DNA of 64,000 nt from Nocardia sp. BMG51109 (GCF_000526215.1 NZ_JAFQ01000004.1:6882001-6946000); one strand, 5' to 3'; positions 49,285 through 58,717 are shown, counted from the first letter of the stretch. Program-made: numbers and translations. The notes: a model not told the origin generated them from the sequence alone.

Positions 49285-50578
49285 GTGGTGCTGGATCATG
49301 TTGTGGCCGAGTTGGATTCGTTGATGTCGCGGATCGGGGGCCGGTTCGCGCGGTCGGAGCCGCGGGCTCGGGTGCGTGAGTACGTGTCGGGGCTGTCGGC
49401 GGGTTTGGAACGCAAGAACGGGTGGACACTGGCCGAGCGTGCGGGTGAGGCGGGCCCGGAGGGAATGCGGCGGCTGCTGCGTAAGGCGGACTGGGATGTC
49501 GATGGTGTCCGCGATGACGTGCGCGCCTACGTGGTAGAGCATCTCGGCGATCCCGAGGCGGTGGTGGCCGTCGATGAGACCGGGTTTTGAAGAAGGGCGT
49601 GAAATCGGCTGGGGTGCAACGCCAGTACTCGGGTACCGCCGGACGGACGGAGAACTGCCAGATTGGGGTGTTTCTGGCGTACGCGTCCCGGCATGGGCAC
49701 GCTCTGATCGACCGGGAACTCTATGTTCCCGGGTCATGGACGGGTGATCAGGACCGCTGCCGGGCCGCGGGAATCCCGGACGAGGTGGAGTTCGCCACCA
49801 AACCTCGGCAGGTGATCGCCATGCTCGAGCGGGTGCTGGCCGCGGCGGTTCCGTTCGCGTGGTTCACTGCCGACGAAGCCTATGGCCAAGCTGGTTATCT
49901 GCGTGACTGGCTCGAACACCGCGACGTGTTCTACGTGCTGGCTACTCGCTGCGACCAGCGGGTGAGTACCCGCGGCGACCGCACAGCCGGCGCCGACGAG
50001 CTGATCGCCGAACAACCCGCCACCTCGTGGCAGCGTTTGTCGGTCGGCGCGGGCGCGCACGGTCCACGCGAATACGACTGGGCACGACGGCCGATCGAGG
50101 GCAGTTGGGCTCGCGGTCGCGGGCACTGGCTGCTGGCGCGGCGCAGCATCAGCGACCCCACCGAGATCGCCTACTACCTCTGCTACGGACCGCACTCGGC
50201 CCAGCTGGTCGATCTGGCCTGGACCGCCGGATCCCGCTGGCACATCGAAGAAGCATTCCAGCAGGCCAAGAACGAGGCCGGGCTCGACCACTACCAGGTC
50301 CGCACCTGGCGCGCATGGTATGCCCACATCACCTTGTCCATGCTCGCCCTGGCCTGGCTGGCGACGTCGAAAACCATTGCTGCAAAGGGGGAATCGTCGA
50401 CACTACCGACGACATGATCGCTCTCACGCTGCCGGAGATCCGCCGCCTTCTCATCGCCTTCGTGCTCACCCGTCACCACCAGGCCGACCACATCTGGGCA
50501 TGGTCGCGATTGCGACGCCGCCGACAACACCAAGCCCGCCTATCCCACTGCCGGCGCCCGCGGACACCCACTCACCTG
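49285..50578 (+). pseudogene. IS701-family transposase in three frames
   Basis: Frame one: ARVREYVSGLSAGLERKNGW, LRKADWDVDGVRDDVRAYVV and VVAVDETGF, ending at a TGA. The next frame (-1) continues KKGVKSAGVQRQYSGTAGRT, the Asp of WFTADEAYGQ, and RWHIEEAFQQAKNEAGLDHY with the catalytic Glu. A second shift in a run of five G near 50388 leads to MIALTLPEIRRLLIAFVLTR and the end. A missing T at TTTT (49587) and one G change explain both. Terminal repeats were not identified with confidence. Confidence 0.85.
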
Positions 50579-50593
50579 AGTGTCGTTGCAGTA

Positions 50594-50821
50594 TCAGGGG
50601 TGCGGGACGCCGAGGGCGGTGAGGATGTCGGTGGTGTCCGGGTGGATCGGGTCGGCGGCGAGGTGGGAGTGCCCGGCGATGATGACGGTGATCTCTTGGA
50701 GTGGTCGCAGGGTCCGGACGAGCCGTTGGATGCTGTGGCCGGTGGTTTGTTGTAGGAAGCGGGCGACGGCGAGGGCGGTGAACACGATCGTCAGGGCCTG
50801 CCACGGCGTGAGATCCTTCAC
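50594..50821 (-). pseudogene. Transposase C-terminal fragment (IS1634-like)
   Basis: 75 codons: LTPWQALTIVFTALAVARFL, QQTTGHSIQRLVRTLRPLQE, then HLAADPIHPDTTDILTALGV. This resembles the C-terminal end of IS1634/IS1380-type transposases, where the QxxTGxSIxxLVRTLRPL segment is typical. The catalytic part is missing; the fragment abuts the IS701 relic. Confidence 0.6.
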
Positions 50822-50888
50822 CGGGCCATAGCCGATTGAGCGTCGCTGGACGGTGCAGCAGGCGCCACGATGACTCCGGTCCGGCCGT

Positions 50889-51737
50889 TCAGCCGACGAT
50901 GTCGGCGAGCCTGGTGACCTCGTCGAGGTCGTCGGTGGCGGGGACGAAGATGATCTCGTCGATGCCGAGGTCGGTGTAATCGGCGATGACCTGCTCGATC
51001 ATGGTCGTGGTGCTGCATAGCAGGACGTTGCCGACGATGGTCGCGGGAGCCAGCCGGTAGAAGTCGTGGATGTTCGCCTGTCCGGTCTCGGTGTCGCCCA
51101 GTGCGAAGTAGGCGAGCACGACGAGTTTCGGGGATCCCTGGCGGTCTGCCTGCTGCCAGGCTCGTTTCGCGGCGTCGAAGCTGGGTGCTGTCATGGCCGG
51201 CGGTAGCGAGCCGCCGAGGTAGCCCTCTCCCCAGCGCACCATGCGGTCGAGTGTGGGCGCGGAGTATCCGCCGAACAGCAGGGGGACCTGCCGGGTTCCC
51301 GACGGCACGGCCGGGTTCGGTCCGTTGCCGACCGGGTTGCCGTCCCACACGTCGCGGTAGGTTTCCAGGTCGGACTCCAACCGCGTACCGCGACCAGCGA
51401 GTCCGAGCCCGGGCACGGTGAATTCGTCCTCGCGTGATCCGACCCCGATGCCGAGGGTGAGGCGACCGCCGGAGATGCCGTCGATGCCCGCGATTTCCTT
51501 GGCCAGCAAGGCACTTGGCCATGCCGGGGCCAGTAGGACCGCGCTGAGCAAGCCGATCGTGGTGGTTGCCCCCGCTGCGGCCGCGAGTGCGACGGTGTCG
51601 CTCACCCCCGGGTACGCGTAGCGCCCGGTCGTGGCAAGTGTGGAGAACCCGGCTTCCTCGGCCCGCGCCGCCCAGCGCGGGATGATCGACGGGGTGAGGT
51701 TGCGTACCTGGTTCGGAAGTCCGATGCCGATTCGCAC
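50889..51737 (-). CDS. LLM class flavin-dependent oxidoreductase
   Basis: 282 residues from a GTG with GAAAGGAA seven bases upstream. Luciferase-like TIM-barrel motifs: RIGIGLPNQVRNLTPSIIPR, AARAEEAGFSTLATTGRYAY, KEIAGIDGISGGRLTLGIGV, VPLLFGGYSAPTLDRMVRWG. Uses reduced FMN or F420 to oxidise an unknown small molecule. A relic of an epoxide-hydrolase-like gene is immediately upstream on the same strand, and a MarR gene is divergent beyond it. Confidence 0.92.
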   Translation of the reverse strand: MRIGIGLPNQVRNLTPSIIPRWAARAEEAGFSTLATTGRYAYPGVSDTVALAAAAGATTTIGLLSAVLLAPAWPSALLAKEIAGIDGISGGRLTLGIGVGSREDEFTVPGLGLAGRGTRLESDLETYRDVWDGNPVGNGPNPAVPSGTRQVPLLFGGYSAPTLDRMVRWGEGYLGGSLPPAMTAPSFDAAKRAWQQADRQGSPKLVVLAYFALGDTETGQANIHDFYRLAPATIVGNVLLCSTTTMIEQVIADYTDLGIDEIIFVPATDDLDEVTRLADIVG

Positions 51738-51772
51738 TAGCGATTCCTTTCTGCGGCTGGGTAATTCGTGGG

Positions 51773-51907
51773 TCACAGCGGATCCGGCACGGAACGGAAG
51801 AACTCCCGGATGTCGGTAGTGAGCTGCTGCGGTGCTTGTAATGCGGGGAAGTGCCCGCCGCGGTCGTAGTCCCGCCAGCGCGTGACCGCGTGGGACAGCC
51901 GGAGTGG
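51773..51907 (-). pseudogene. Epoxide hydrolase-type alpha/beta hydrolase, C-terminal relic
   Basis: About 44 codons in frame: VTRWRDYDRGGHFPALQAPQ then LTTDIREFFRSVPDPL and a stop. YDRGGHFPALQ is the C-terminal catalytic-His segment of epoxide hydrolase-like enzymes. The N-terminal ~250 residues are absent. It ends 36 bases before the LLM oxidoreductase start, so it was probably the first gene of that operon before deletion. Confidence 0.65.
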
Positions 51908-52017
51908 GCGGGGTGCGGAGGGTGTTCGGTTCTTCTGGCTCGGAGCGCACTTCGTTGACTGCTCGAACGCTACGAGCTCAGATAGTTTGAGTCAAGATGA
52001 TTGGAGATGAACTTATC

Positions 52018-52035
52018 CGAACTTGGCCTAGTTCG
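52018..52035. promoter_or_regulatory. Candidate MarR operator
   Basis: CGAACT-tggcct-AGTTCG, a perfect 6-bp dyad with a 6-base spacer, 23 bases upstream of the MarR ATG in an AT-richer intergenic stretch shared with the divergent hydrolase relic/LLM genes. Confidence 0.5.
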
Positions 52036-52058
52036 TCGAACGGGATAGCATCCTCGGA

Positions 52059-52547
52059 ATGGAGACTTCACAACCGCCCGATGCCCCGGAGCGCGGTCAG
52101 GTCTCCGACACGAGCACCCGCCCGAACGATCTCGCCTTCCTGCTGCACGCGGCGAACGCGCGCATGGCAGACCATCTCGACCGCGCCGCGACCGAAATCG
52201 GGTTGAAGGACATGCGGGACTGGCTCGTGCTCGCCGCACTCGCCGACGGCGAGCAGGCGAACCAGCTCGCACTGAGCCGCATCGTGTGCGTCGACAAGTC
52301 GACGCTGATCAGCGTGCTAGACCGTCTCGAGCGGCGGCAACTCGTCACCCGCACTGTCGCCCCGGCGGACCGGCGCGTGCGGATCCCCCGCATCACGGCC
52401 ACGGGTAAGCGCGTCCACGCCAGGTTCGCCGTGGCCCGCGACGCCGCCGAGGCCCGCGCATTCGATGGGGTACCGGATTCGCAACGCAAGCTTGTGCTGA
52501 GCATTCTGGCGCGGGTTGCCGAGAGCGACGGGCTGAGGTCCAGCTGA
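52059..52547 (+). CDS. MarR-family regulator
   Basis: 162 residues. A winged-helix region is clear: LKDMRDWLVLAALADGEQAN, QLALSRIVCVDKSTLISVLD, RRQLVTRTVAPADRRVRIPR. It is divergent from the LLM oxidoreductase and the hydrolase relic and presumably regulated them through the dyad at 52018-52035. A single Cys in the recognition region (IVCVDK) could be redox-sensitive, but this is speculative. Confidence 0.92.
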   Translation: METSQPPDAPERGQVSDTSTRPNDLAFLLHAANARMADHLDRAATEIGLKDMRDWLVLAALADGEQANQLALSRIVCVDKSTLISVLDRLERRQLVTRTVAPADRRVRIPRITATGKRVHARFAVARDAAEARAFDGVPDSQRKLVLSILARVAESDGLRSS

Positions 52548-52927
52548 ATTGACCACGAGCGTGGTTGACAGCGCGCATGTGGGCCCGACGTCCGTTCGTG
52601 GCAGCGATTCCCCCATTTGCTACGCGCGTCGAAATCATCGATGTTCGGCGGCGCCGACTCACCAGCTCGGAAAGCAAATCTTGTTGTGCGACTGACCACC
52701 CGGCAGGTCGATCGCGGAAATTGACCCGTGCTCGGGGGAGGCAATGAGTGCGTCTTTTCGGCGGTCTCATGTAGTGGCGCAGTATCGCGAGTTCCTCCTC
52801 AGCCAACATTGACCAGGCGGTCGACCCGCCCCGGATTCGGTGCGCGTCAGCGTAATTCGCGCGTACTCCGACGACCGTACATCCCGTATCCATGGGCGAG
52901 CCTGGCGCAGGGAGCCGTGGGCGCGTG

Positions 52928-53555
52928 TCACTTTGGGTGTGTCGGTCCGGTCTGGTGGGTTCCGGTGAGCAGGGTTTCGGCGTGTTTTCGGAACGCGGTG
53001 ACCAGGCGGCTGCGGTCGCCTGCGCGCGAGGCGAGCACGACCTGGCTGGGTTCGACTCCCTCCAAAGGGACGGTCGTGAGGCTGGGATGCAGGCCGGTCG
53101 CGTAGTCGAGGAGCGGTCCGATGGCCACGGCCTGCCCGGCGGCGATGAGTTCGTGTTTGTCCTCGAGGGCTTCGACCATGGGGCCGTCGGGTGCGGGCTG
53201 CCCGTCAGGCCGGGGATCGAGCCGCCAATAGGCGTTCGATATCGGGTCGGATTGTCGTACGTGGGGGATCGGCTCGTCGGCGATGTCGTCGAGCGTGACC
53301 GACTCCTTGCCGGCCAGACGATGGTCCAGTGGCACGACCAATACTCGCGGCTCGTCATAGAGGACGGTGACTCGTAGCTGATCGGTGGGAAACGGCAGGC
53401 GCGTGACCACCGCGTCGACGCGGTGCTCCAGCAGCGCCGCGCGCGAGTCGTTCCAGGCGAGCAGGCGGGTGTGGACCTCGGCATCGGGATTATCGTCACG
53501 CAGCGCACGCACTGCGGGGGTGATGATCAGCCCCTTGCTGTACCCGATGTGAGTT
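52928..53555 (-). pseudogene. LysR-type regulator lacking its HTH
   Basis: The effector-binding domain is intact for about 205 residues: HIGYSKGLIITPAVRALRDD, LLAWNDSRAALLEHRVDAVV, VLYDEPRVLVVPLDHRLAGK and EPSQVVLASRAGDRSRLVTA. The N-terminal winged HTH and linker helix are missing; the frame upstream belongs to unrelated debris and the intron reverse-transcriptase relic. It cannot bind DNA and is non-functional as a regulator. Confidence 0.82.
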
Positions 53556-53689
53556 CGCTGTGCGCTCGTGGCGCCCGGACTCTGCATTTCGCAGGGGCCG
53601 GGCGCCATTGTCGCTGGTGATGAAAACGATCCGACCCGAGTATTCGTTCGAGACCTCCTCAGACGGCAGACCATCCGGCCCGGTAGTTG

Positions 53690-54257
53690 GCCATGAATCG
53701 ACGCTGTCGAAGAACTTCTGGTCGGTCTTCCAGCACCATTGCTGGCATACCTTGACCGCGTCCAGGGCCGAGCGGTTCGGCCGGTAGCCGTAAGAATCCG
53801 GATGGAAGATCGGTTCGACCTTCGCCTCCAGCCTGCGTGCCACCACCGTTTGCGCGACTCTGTCCGAAATCGTCGGCACCCCAAGCGTTCTCACACCACC
53901 GCCATGCGGCGTCGGTATCTCCACTGCCATCACCGGAGGCGGGAAGTAATTACCCGAGGACATCCGATTCCAGATCTTGTACAGGTTGCCCTTCAGATCG
54001 GTTTCGAACTCTTCGAGGGTCACCCCGCTCGCTCCCGGCGCGCCCCGATTGGCTTTGGCCTGCCGATACGCCTCCCATACTTCCCACTTCGAAATCTCGA
54101 ACCGTTTACTTGACGGCTTCAGCGCGTCCACGCGACTCCTCCCGAAACATGTTGTCCCGGTTGATCGGACGATGACCCGGCCCCTTCGCTCCACCTTCAC
54201 CGCGCCCAGCAGAGGCTTCACCGCTACTACGAACCGGTCCGCCGGCGAACCCTGCAA
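53690..54257 (-). pseudogene. Group II intron reverse transcriptase, N-terminal fragment
   Basis: Reads FEISKWEVWEAYRQAKANRG, then GVTLEEFETDLKGNLYKIWN RMSSGNYFPPP, GGGVRTLGVPTISDRVAQTV and PIFHPDSYGYRPNRSALDAV, which are RT domains 0-2 of a group II intron-encoded protein. After CWKTD about seven residues are missing (usually WVIDLDI), FFDSVD follows, and homology then ends before the catalytic YADD box. Maturase and endonuclease domains are absent. The start is uncertain. Confidence 0.88.
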
Positions 54258-54730
54258 GGGTACTCACTGCCTCGCGGTTCAGCCGCTCGGCAGGTTCCCT
54301 GTCGCCCTCCGTGAACACGCGAAAAGCGGTGTCGGGGAACGCCTTCCCACGTTCCGCGCAGAAGCAGCAGACCGGACTCACGTCGCCTACACGCCGGGCA
54401 CCACCCGACCTGTCAGCGGTTCTCCTGCCAGGGCCTTATCCCTGGGCGTTCCTACTGCGGCTCGGTTTCGATGCCACCTATTGAGCTACGACACGTCGAC
54501 AGCGATCCCCGAAAACGAGGACTGCGCACCGTCTTTTCGATCCCCACCTGACGCATACCCTGCGCCTTTTCCACATCGCTCACCACGACGGTCTTCAGCC
54601 AACGCAGCATGTGGTGGTTTGAAGCCTCTCACCGCAGGGCGACTCCGAAGGGCCAAACCTTCATCTCCTGCACAGCACCATATCAAGAAGCTCGACCTAT
54701 ACGAACTCCTCTCTGTGTTCGTGGTACACG
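54140..54730 (-). other. 5' RNA part of the group II intron (relic)
   Basis: Upstream of the RT fragment on the same strand is ~590 bp with the appearance of intron domain I-IV leader rather than coding sequence: short complementary blocks, and GGGAACCTGCCGAGCGGCTG followed by AACCGCGAGGCAGTGAGTAC, a sequence common in this intron class. The 3' half with domains V and VI is gone. The exact 5' splice site was not resolved. Confidence 0.5.
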
Positions 54731-54732
54731 TA

Positions 54733-54772
54733 GGGTCTCAGAACTCGTGTCGGAATCTCAGAATGAGTGTCG
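54733..54772. repeat. Two imperfect 20-bp tandem repeats
   Basis: GGGTCTCAGAACTCGTGTC and GGAATCTCAGAATGAGTGTC stand side by side between the intron leader and a transposase-like relic. They look like fused termini of an insertion sequence. Confidence 0.4.
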
Positions 54773-54784
54773 GTGACGTGGCGG

Positions 54785-54980
54785 ATCCGTCATAGTTTTG
54801 AGATCCGGCTCCCGTTGCGGGCTGATTGGTGGACGATCGTCGCCAGTTAGCTTCCGCGGCAGGAGGTTTCGAGTTGGCGGGCATGGGCGTGCCGGGCTCT
54901 CGGCGATTGGTCGGTGTAGATGCTGTCGACCCGAGCGAATACTGAACCCGCCGGGCGTGGTAGTATTTGTCGAACTCGTG
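54785..54980 (-). pseudogene. Possible IS3/IS481-type transposase C-terminal relic
   Basis: A minus-strand frame reads HEFDKYYHARRVQYSLGSTA then STPTNRREPGTPMPANS, reminiscent of the C-terminal end of IS3/IS481-like integrase domains (YYNxxRVHxSLxGxTP). The sequence after it matches no family. Short and uncertain. Confidence 0.35.
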
Positions 54981-55176
54981 CGTGCCGCCGTCGGCGATAG
55001 CGCTTCCGCTGCTTGGGGTTTCGATGATGAGTCGATTCTTGTGCGTCGGATGCTGGGCAAGTTCCAAATGTCCTCGAATTCCGGATTCTCACTATCCGGA
55101 ACCCGCATTGCCAAGCCCAGTTGTCCGCAACTTTGCTAGACTTGCTTTGCGACGTGATCAATGAATTGGAGGGATA

Positions 55177-55659
55177 ATGGCAGCGATCAGCGAGGGAACG
55201 GCGACCGGAAATCTCACCATCGACAAGAAGGCATGGCTCCTCGGTGGCGCCCACGAAGACACACCGTTTTTGCGGGTTTCAGGTACCGTCCAAGGCTTTG
55301 GAGGAAGTCAAGGCTACCTAGAGGTCAGCGGGTACAGCATGTTCAATCAAGCGCACGCGGAAGTACCTTGCAGTGAAAACAACGCCACACCAAAAGAATT
55401 TGATTATCTGTCCATTCCCTTTGACGGAAAAGTTTACCGGTGGTCGATAATTCTCGATGTCGGCGACGGTAGCTGGCAGGTCGCAGAGACTCACGGCGAA
55501 GACTGGGTGACGACCATCCAGGCGTCTTTTCGTGACGCCGAGGAGGAGATAGAAGTGACCGAGGCCGAGTGCGTCGTCCAGATGGAACGCGATCAGTCCG
55601 TGAAGTCGAAAAACGATATCTCAAGAAATACCTGTAACTGCGAACTGTTCCCAGTGTAA
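55177..55659 (+). CDS. Hypothetical protein in low-GC context
   Basis: 160 residues with an ideal ribosome-binding site (GGAGGGATA before ATG). The protein is rich in beta-prone, acidic and aromatic residues (FLRVSGTVQGFGGSQGYLEV, DYLSIPFDGKVYRWSIILDV, GSWQVAETHGEDWVTTIQ), suggesting a small beta-sandwich. It has no signal peptide or membrane segment. Codon use is clearly less GC-rich than the flanking genes, and both flanks are mobile-element debris, so recent transfer is likely. No family recognised. Confidence 0.75.
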   Translation: MAAISEGTATGNLTIDKKAWLLGGAHEDTPFLRVSGTVQGFGGSQGYLEVSGYSMFNQAHAEVPCSENNATPKEFDYLSIPFDGKVYRWSIILDVGDGSWQVAETHGEDWVTTIQASFRDAEEEIEVTEAECVVQMERDQSVKSKNDISRNTCNCELFPV

Positions 55660-56345
55660 CCGAATGCGCGTGGGGCTAGTGTTCCGCGCCTGAAATCCGT
55701 TCGACGACGTCCAGTCCGAGCATTCTTGGCCGACGCCATCTGTCACCTGTCGTCCAGCTAGGCGGCAGATGAACCTGCACCATCGACGCGGGAAATGCAC
55801 GATAATGCCGCCTTCCGGTCGTTCGGGTCGGGTCTGTCAGCCAGCGAACAGCGGGAGAACCGGTTCTACTTCTGCGCTCTCGACCGTGGTCCCACGACTG
55901 GCAACGCGGTGGTCCCTTGACGCCGGCAATCGACAGGTCATCACTTGTGGTCGGGTTCTCACTTTCAAATCGCTGGGAACCGTGGACCCGCCGAACCACC
56001 CCGAGCCGGAACGACCGCAGCGGTTGCGGGAACGCTGGTGTCGGGGACTGTCCGCCCTTGTATTCACAGTCCGGTTGCTGCAGTGGGTGGACCCGGGATT
56101 CCGATGGAGCAAAGTCGCCCGGGTGGCCCCGAGGGCATCATCTCGGGCTGGGCGAGGCTCGGCACTGTTCGCCAGCTCATCGGTCGTGACGCCGATCAGC
56201 GATGCCACCACTGGGTCGGTGAGGATACGGGGAGCAGCTCGGCTGAAGGGGTCGGGGTACTGATGCGGGCGGCGTCGTGCCGGGGGTGGTGGCTGCGGCC
56301 GCCGGGTGGCGGCCGCAGCGGGCGTGGTGTCCCGGAGGAGGGGTT
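55660..56345. other. Region without a supported gene
   Basis: About 690 bp. A long minus-strand frame ending near 55837 contains a short protein-like piece (LTDPVVASLIGVTTDELAN), but the rest is Arg/Pro/Ser-rich and it has no recognisable family or start. It may be a decayed gene left between the mobile debris and the ABC/MFS operon. Confidence 0.35.
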
Positions 56346-57266
56346 TCAGGAGGACAGCGCTCGGTTGTCGACCAGTTTCTTGAAGTCGGAACCGCTGTCG
56401 ATCAGGCCCCATTTGAGTAGCCAGCGGTAGGTCTGGTCGAACTGTTCCGGGGCGTAGGGCTGCGGATCGGCGAAGCGCAGGCGCCACGGGCTGATGTCGG
56501 TCTCGTCGAGAGTTCCGAGTTCCTCGGGCACTTCTTCGGTGAAGTAGTGCAGGTAGGGGCGGACATCGGTGTTGATGTCGGCGACCGCTCGCCGGACCGC
56601 GCGATCGATCGCGGCGTAGATCGCGGGATCGACTTTCTCGTCGGCTATTTCGGCTCCGGTGTAGAAGGCCTCGGCGACCAGTCGATACCCTTGTTTGAGC
56701 GCCAGGCTGATGTAGGGCTCCATCAGCGCCACCGCGTCGACGGTACTGTCCCGCAGGGCTTTGAAGCGGTCGGCGGGGCCGCCGACGTGGACCACCTTGA
56801 GCTCGTCGGGTTCGATGAAACCTTCCAGGGTCTGGATCGCAAGATAGTGCGAGCCGTGATGGAAGTTGACGGCAACCTGCTTGTTGCGCAGGCTCTGTGG
56901 GTGGTAGACGTCCGAATCGGCGCGGACGAATATCGCCTGGCTGGCGATAGCGGCGCGCTGGGTGATGATCCGGCCGCCCCGGCCGGAGTCCTGTGCGCGC
57001 CGGACCTGGCCCCATTCGCATGCCCGGTACAGCGAGACCTCGCCGTCCTCGAATCCGCGCGACAATCCGCCGAAGGAACTGACGAGGTGATGATCCTCGA
57101 TCGGCTTCAGGCTGGCGTTGTACGCACCGGGCGCGACGAGCTCCAGATCGACGCCCTCGTCGATGAAGTAGTCCTTCTCGAGTCCGACGAGGTAGGGCAG
57201 TGTGAAGATGGCTCCGGTGCGGATGCTGGTTATCTTCGGCAGTGCGGCGGTGCTGTCGTTGCTCAT
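56346..57266 (-). CDS. Cytoplasmic SsuA/NMT1/DszB-fold protein
   Basis: 306 residues with GAAAGGAA upstream of the ATG. The sequence follows the two-lobed NMT1/SsuA fold: RTGAIFTLPYLVGLEKDYFI, DEGVDLELVAPG, SLRNKQVAVNFHHGSHYLAI and DRFKALRDSTVDAVALMEPY. There is no signal peptide, so it is not a normal binding protein. Cytosolic relatives include the sulfinate desulfinase DszB; H60 and R70 fall at matching positions, but DszB's catalytic Cys27 is Val here. It may be an enzyme of another type or an intracellular binding/regulatory protein. Last gene of the operon, overlapping the MFS gene by ATGA. Confidence 0.82.
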   Translation of the reverse strand: MSNDSTAALPKITSIRTGAIFTLPYLVGLEKDYFIDEGVDLELVAPGAYNASLKPIEDHHLVSSFGGLSRGFEDGEVSLYRACEWGQVRRAQDSGRGGRIITQRAAIASQAIFVRADSDVYHPQSLRNKQVAVNFHHGSHYLAIQTLEGFIEPDELKVVHVGGPADRFKALRDSTVDAVALMEPYISLALKQGYRLVAEAFYTGAEIADEKVDPAIYAAIDRAVRRAVADINTDVRPYLHYFTEEVPEELGTLDETDISPWRLRFADPQPYAPEQFDQTYRWLLKWGLIDSGSDFKKLVDNRALSS

Positions 57267-58711
57267 GACAATATTCCTTTCGGGGTGTTCGGCTCGGTAC
57301 CGACGGTGTCGATTTCGGTTCGGGCGGGGAAACATCGGTGCGCGCCTATCAGGCACACGACGGCCACGACGGCTGTCGCCGCGTACGCGATACGCATTCC
57401 CGAGGTGAAGTCGTCCGCGGTGACCGGTTCCGGTGCGGCCAGGGCACCGGCGACGGACACCACGACAGCGCCGAGTGCGGCGGTGCCGAGATTCATCCCG
57501 ATCTGCCGGGATGTGCTGGTGATCGCGCTTGCCGCCCCCGCGCGTTCGTTCGGAAGCGCGGCGACCGCGGACGACGTGGACGGCGGGTTCGCCATTCCCA
57601 TGCCGATGCCCAGCAGCCCGAATGCGATGAGTACCAGCACGATCGGCGCGGACACCGATGTCACGACGGCCAGCGTCGCCATCGCCGAGACGAGGAACAG
57701 ATAGGCGATCAGAATCGGGCGCCGCGCGCCCTGCCGGCCCAGCAGCCGGCCGGATACCTTGGCGGCGACCAGTGTTCCGAGGGTCAGCGGCAGCGCCATC
57801 AAACCCGCTTGCCAGGGCGTGAATCCTCGAACCTGCTGCAGGTACAGGGTATTCACGAAGTTCATTCCGGTCAGGCAGAAGTAGGACAAGCCCGCTGTCA
57901 TGACGGCACCGCGCAGCGCGGGGCTCCTGAACACGGTGAGGTCCAGGACGGGGTCGGCGGCCCTGCGTTCCACCGTCGCCGTCACCCACATCGCGATCGC
58001 GGCCGCGCCCAGCGCGGTCAGGGTCGGCACCGATGTCCATCCGTCCCGTGCCCCACCCGACAGGCCGAACGTCAGGAACAGAAGTACCGCGGCGATGGAC
58101 AGATGGCCCGCCACGTCGATCCGGCGGGAGACGCGCGGCCACGGCGACTCGGCAACCCAGTGCAGACTGATCAGCACGAACGCGGCGAACGGCAGGCAGA
58201 GCAGGAATACGCTCCGCCAGCCGACGGACGCCACGAGGGCGCCGCCGAGCACGGGGCCCAGCGCGGTGGACACGCCTGCGGCAGCGCTCCATGACCCCAG
58301 CGCACGGCCGCGCGACACCGGATCGCGAAATGTGCCGGTGAGCAACGAAATCGACGCCGGCGTCATCAGGGAACCGCCGATCCCCTGAAGCACACGCCAG
58401 AGCAGTAGTTCGCTGTATCCGGTCGAGAGAAAGCACAGCAGCGATGCGGTGCCGAACACGGCGACGCCGAGACGAAACACCGTGCGCGGACCGTACCGAT
58501 CGGCGAGCGAGCCCGCGAGGAACAACGTGCTTCCCCGCGCGAGCGCGTTCGCCACGACCACCCACTGCAGCCCCGCGACGTCCAAACCCAGATCGCGCTG
58601 CAACGCCGGCAAGGCGACGACCAGAGCGGAGGTGTCGAGGGAGGACAGAAACAGACTCGAGCAACAGGCGACGAGCGCGACCTGCGGGTGCCGGACGGGT
58701 GCGGAGGTCAT
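57263..58711 (-). CDS. MFS transporter, DHA2-type
   Basis: 482 residues with 13-14 hydrophobic segments. Motif A-like LAGSLADRYGPRTVFRLG follows the second helix, the DHA2 motif C-like GVSTALGPVLGGALVASVGW lies in helix five, and LDTSALVVALPAL is the family D-type start. Members export drugs or metabolites by proton antiport. It is embedded in an ABC-import operon between two binding-protein-like genes, suggesting uptake of one compound and export of a product or toxic analogue. Confidence 0.93.
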   Translation of the reverse strand: MTSAPVRHPQVALVACCSSLFLSSLDTSALVVALPALQRDLGLDVAGLQWVVVANALARGSTLFLAGSLADRYGPRTVFRLGVAVFGTASLLCFLSTGYSELLLWRVLQGIGGSLMTPASISLLTGTFRDPVSRGRALGSWSAAAGVSTALGPVLGGALVASVGWRSVFLLCLPFAAFVLISLHWVAESPWPRVSRRIDVAGHLSIAAVLLFLTFGLSGGARDGWTSVPTLTALGAAAIAMWVTATVERRAADPVLDLTVFRSPALRGAVMTAGLSYFCLTGMNFVNTLYLQQVRGFTPWQAGLMALPLTLGTLVAAKVSGRLLGRQGARRPILIAYLFLVSAMATLAVVTSVSAPIVLVLIAFGLLGIGMGMANPPSTSSAVAALPNERAGAASAITSTSRQIGMNLGTAALGAVVVSVAGALAAPEPVTADDFTSGMRIAYAATAVVAVVCLIGAHRCFPARTEIDTVGTEPNTPKGILS

Positions 58712-58717
58712 GACGGG

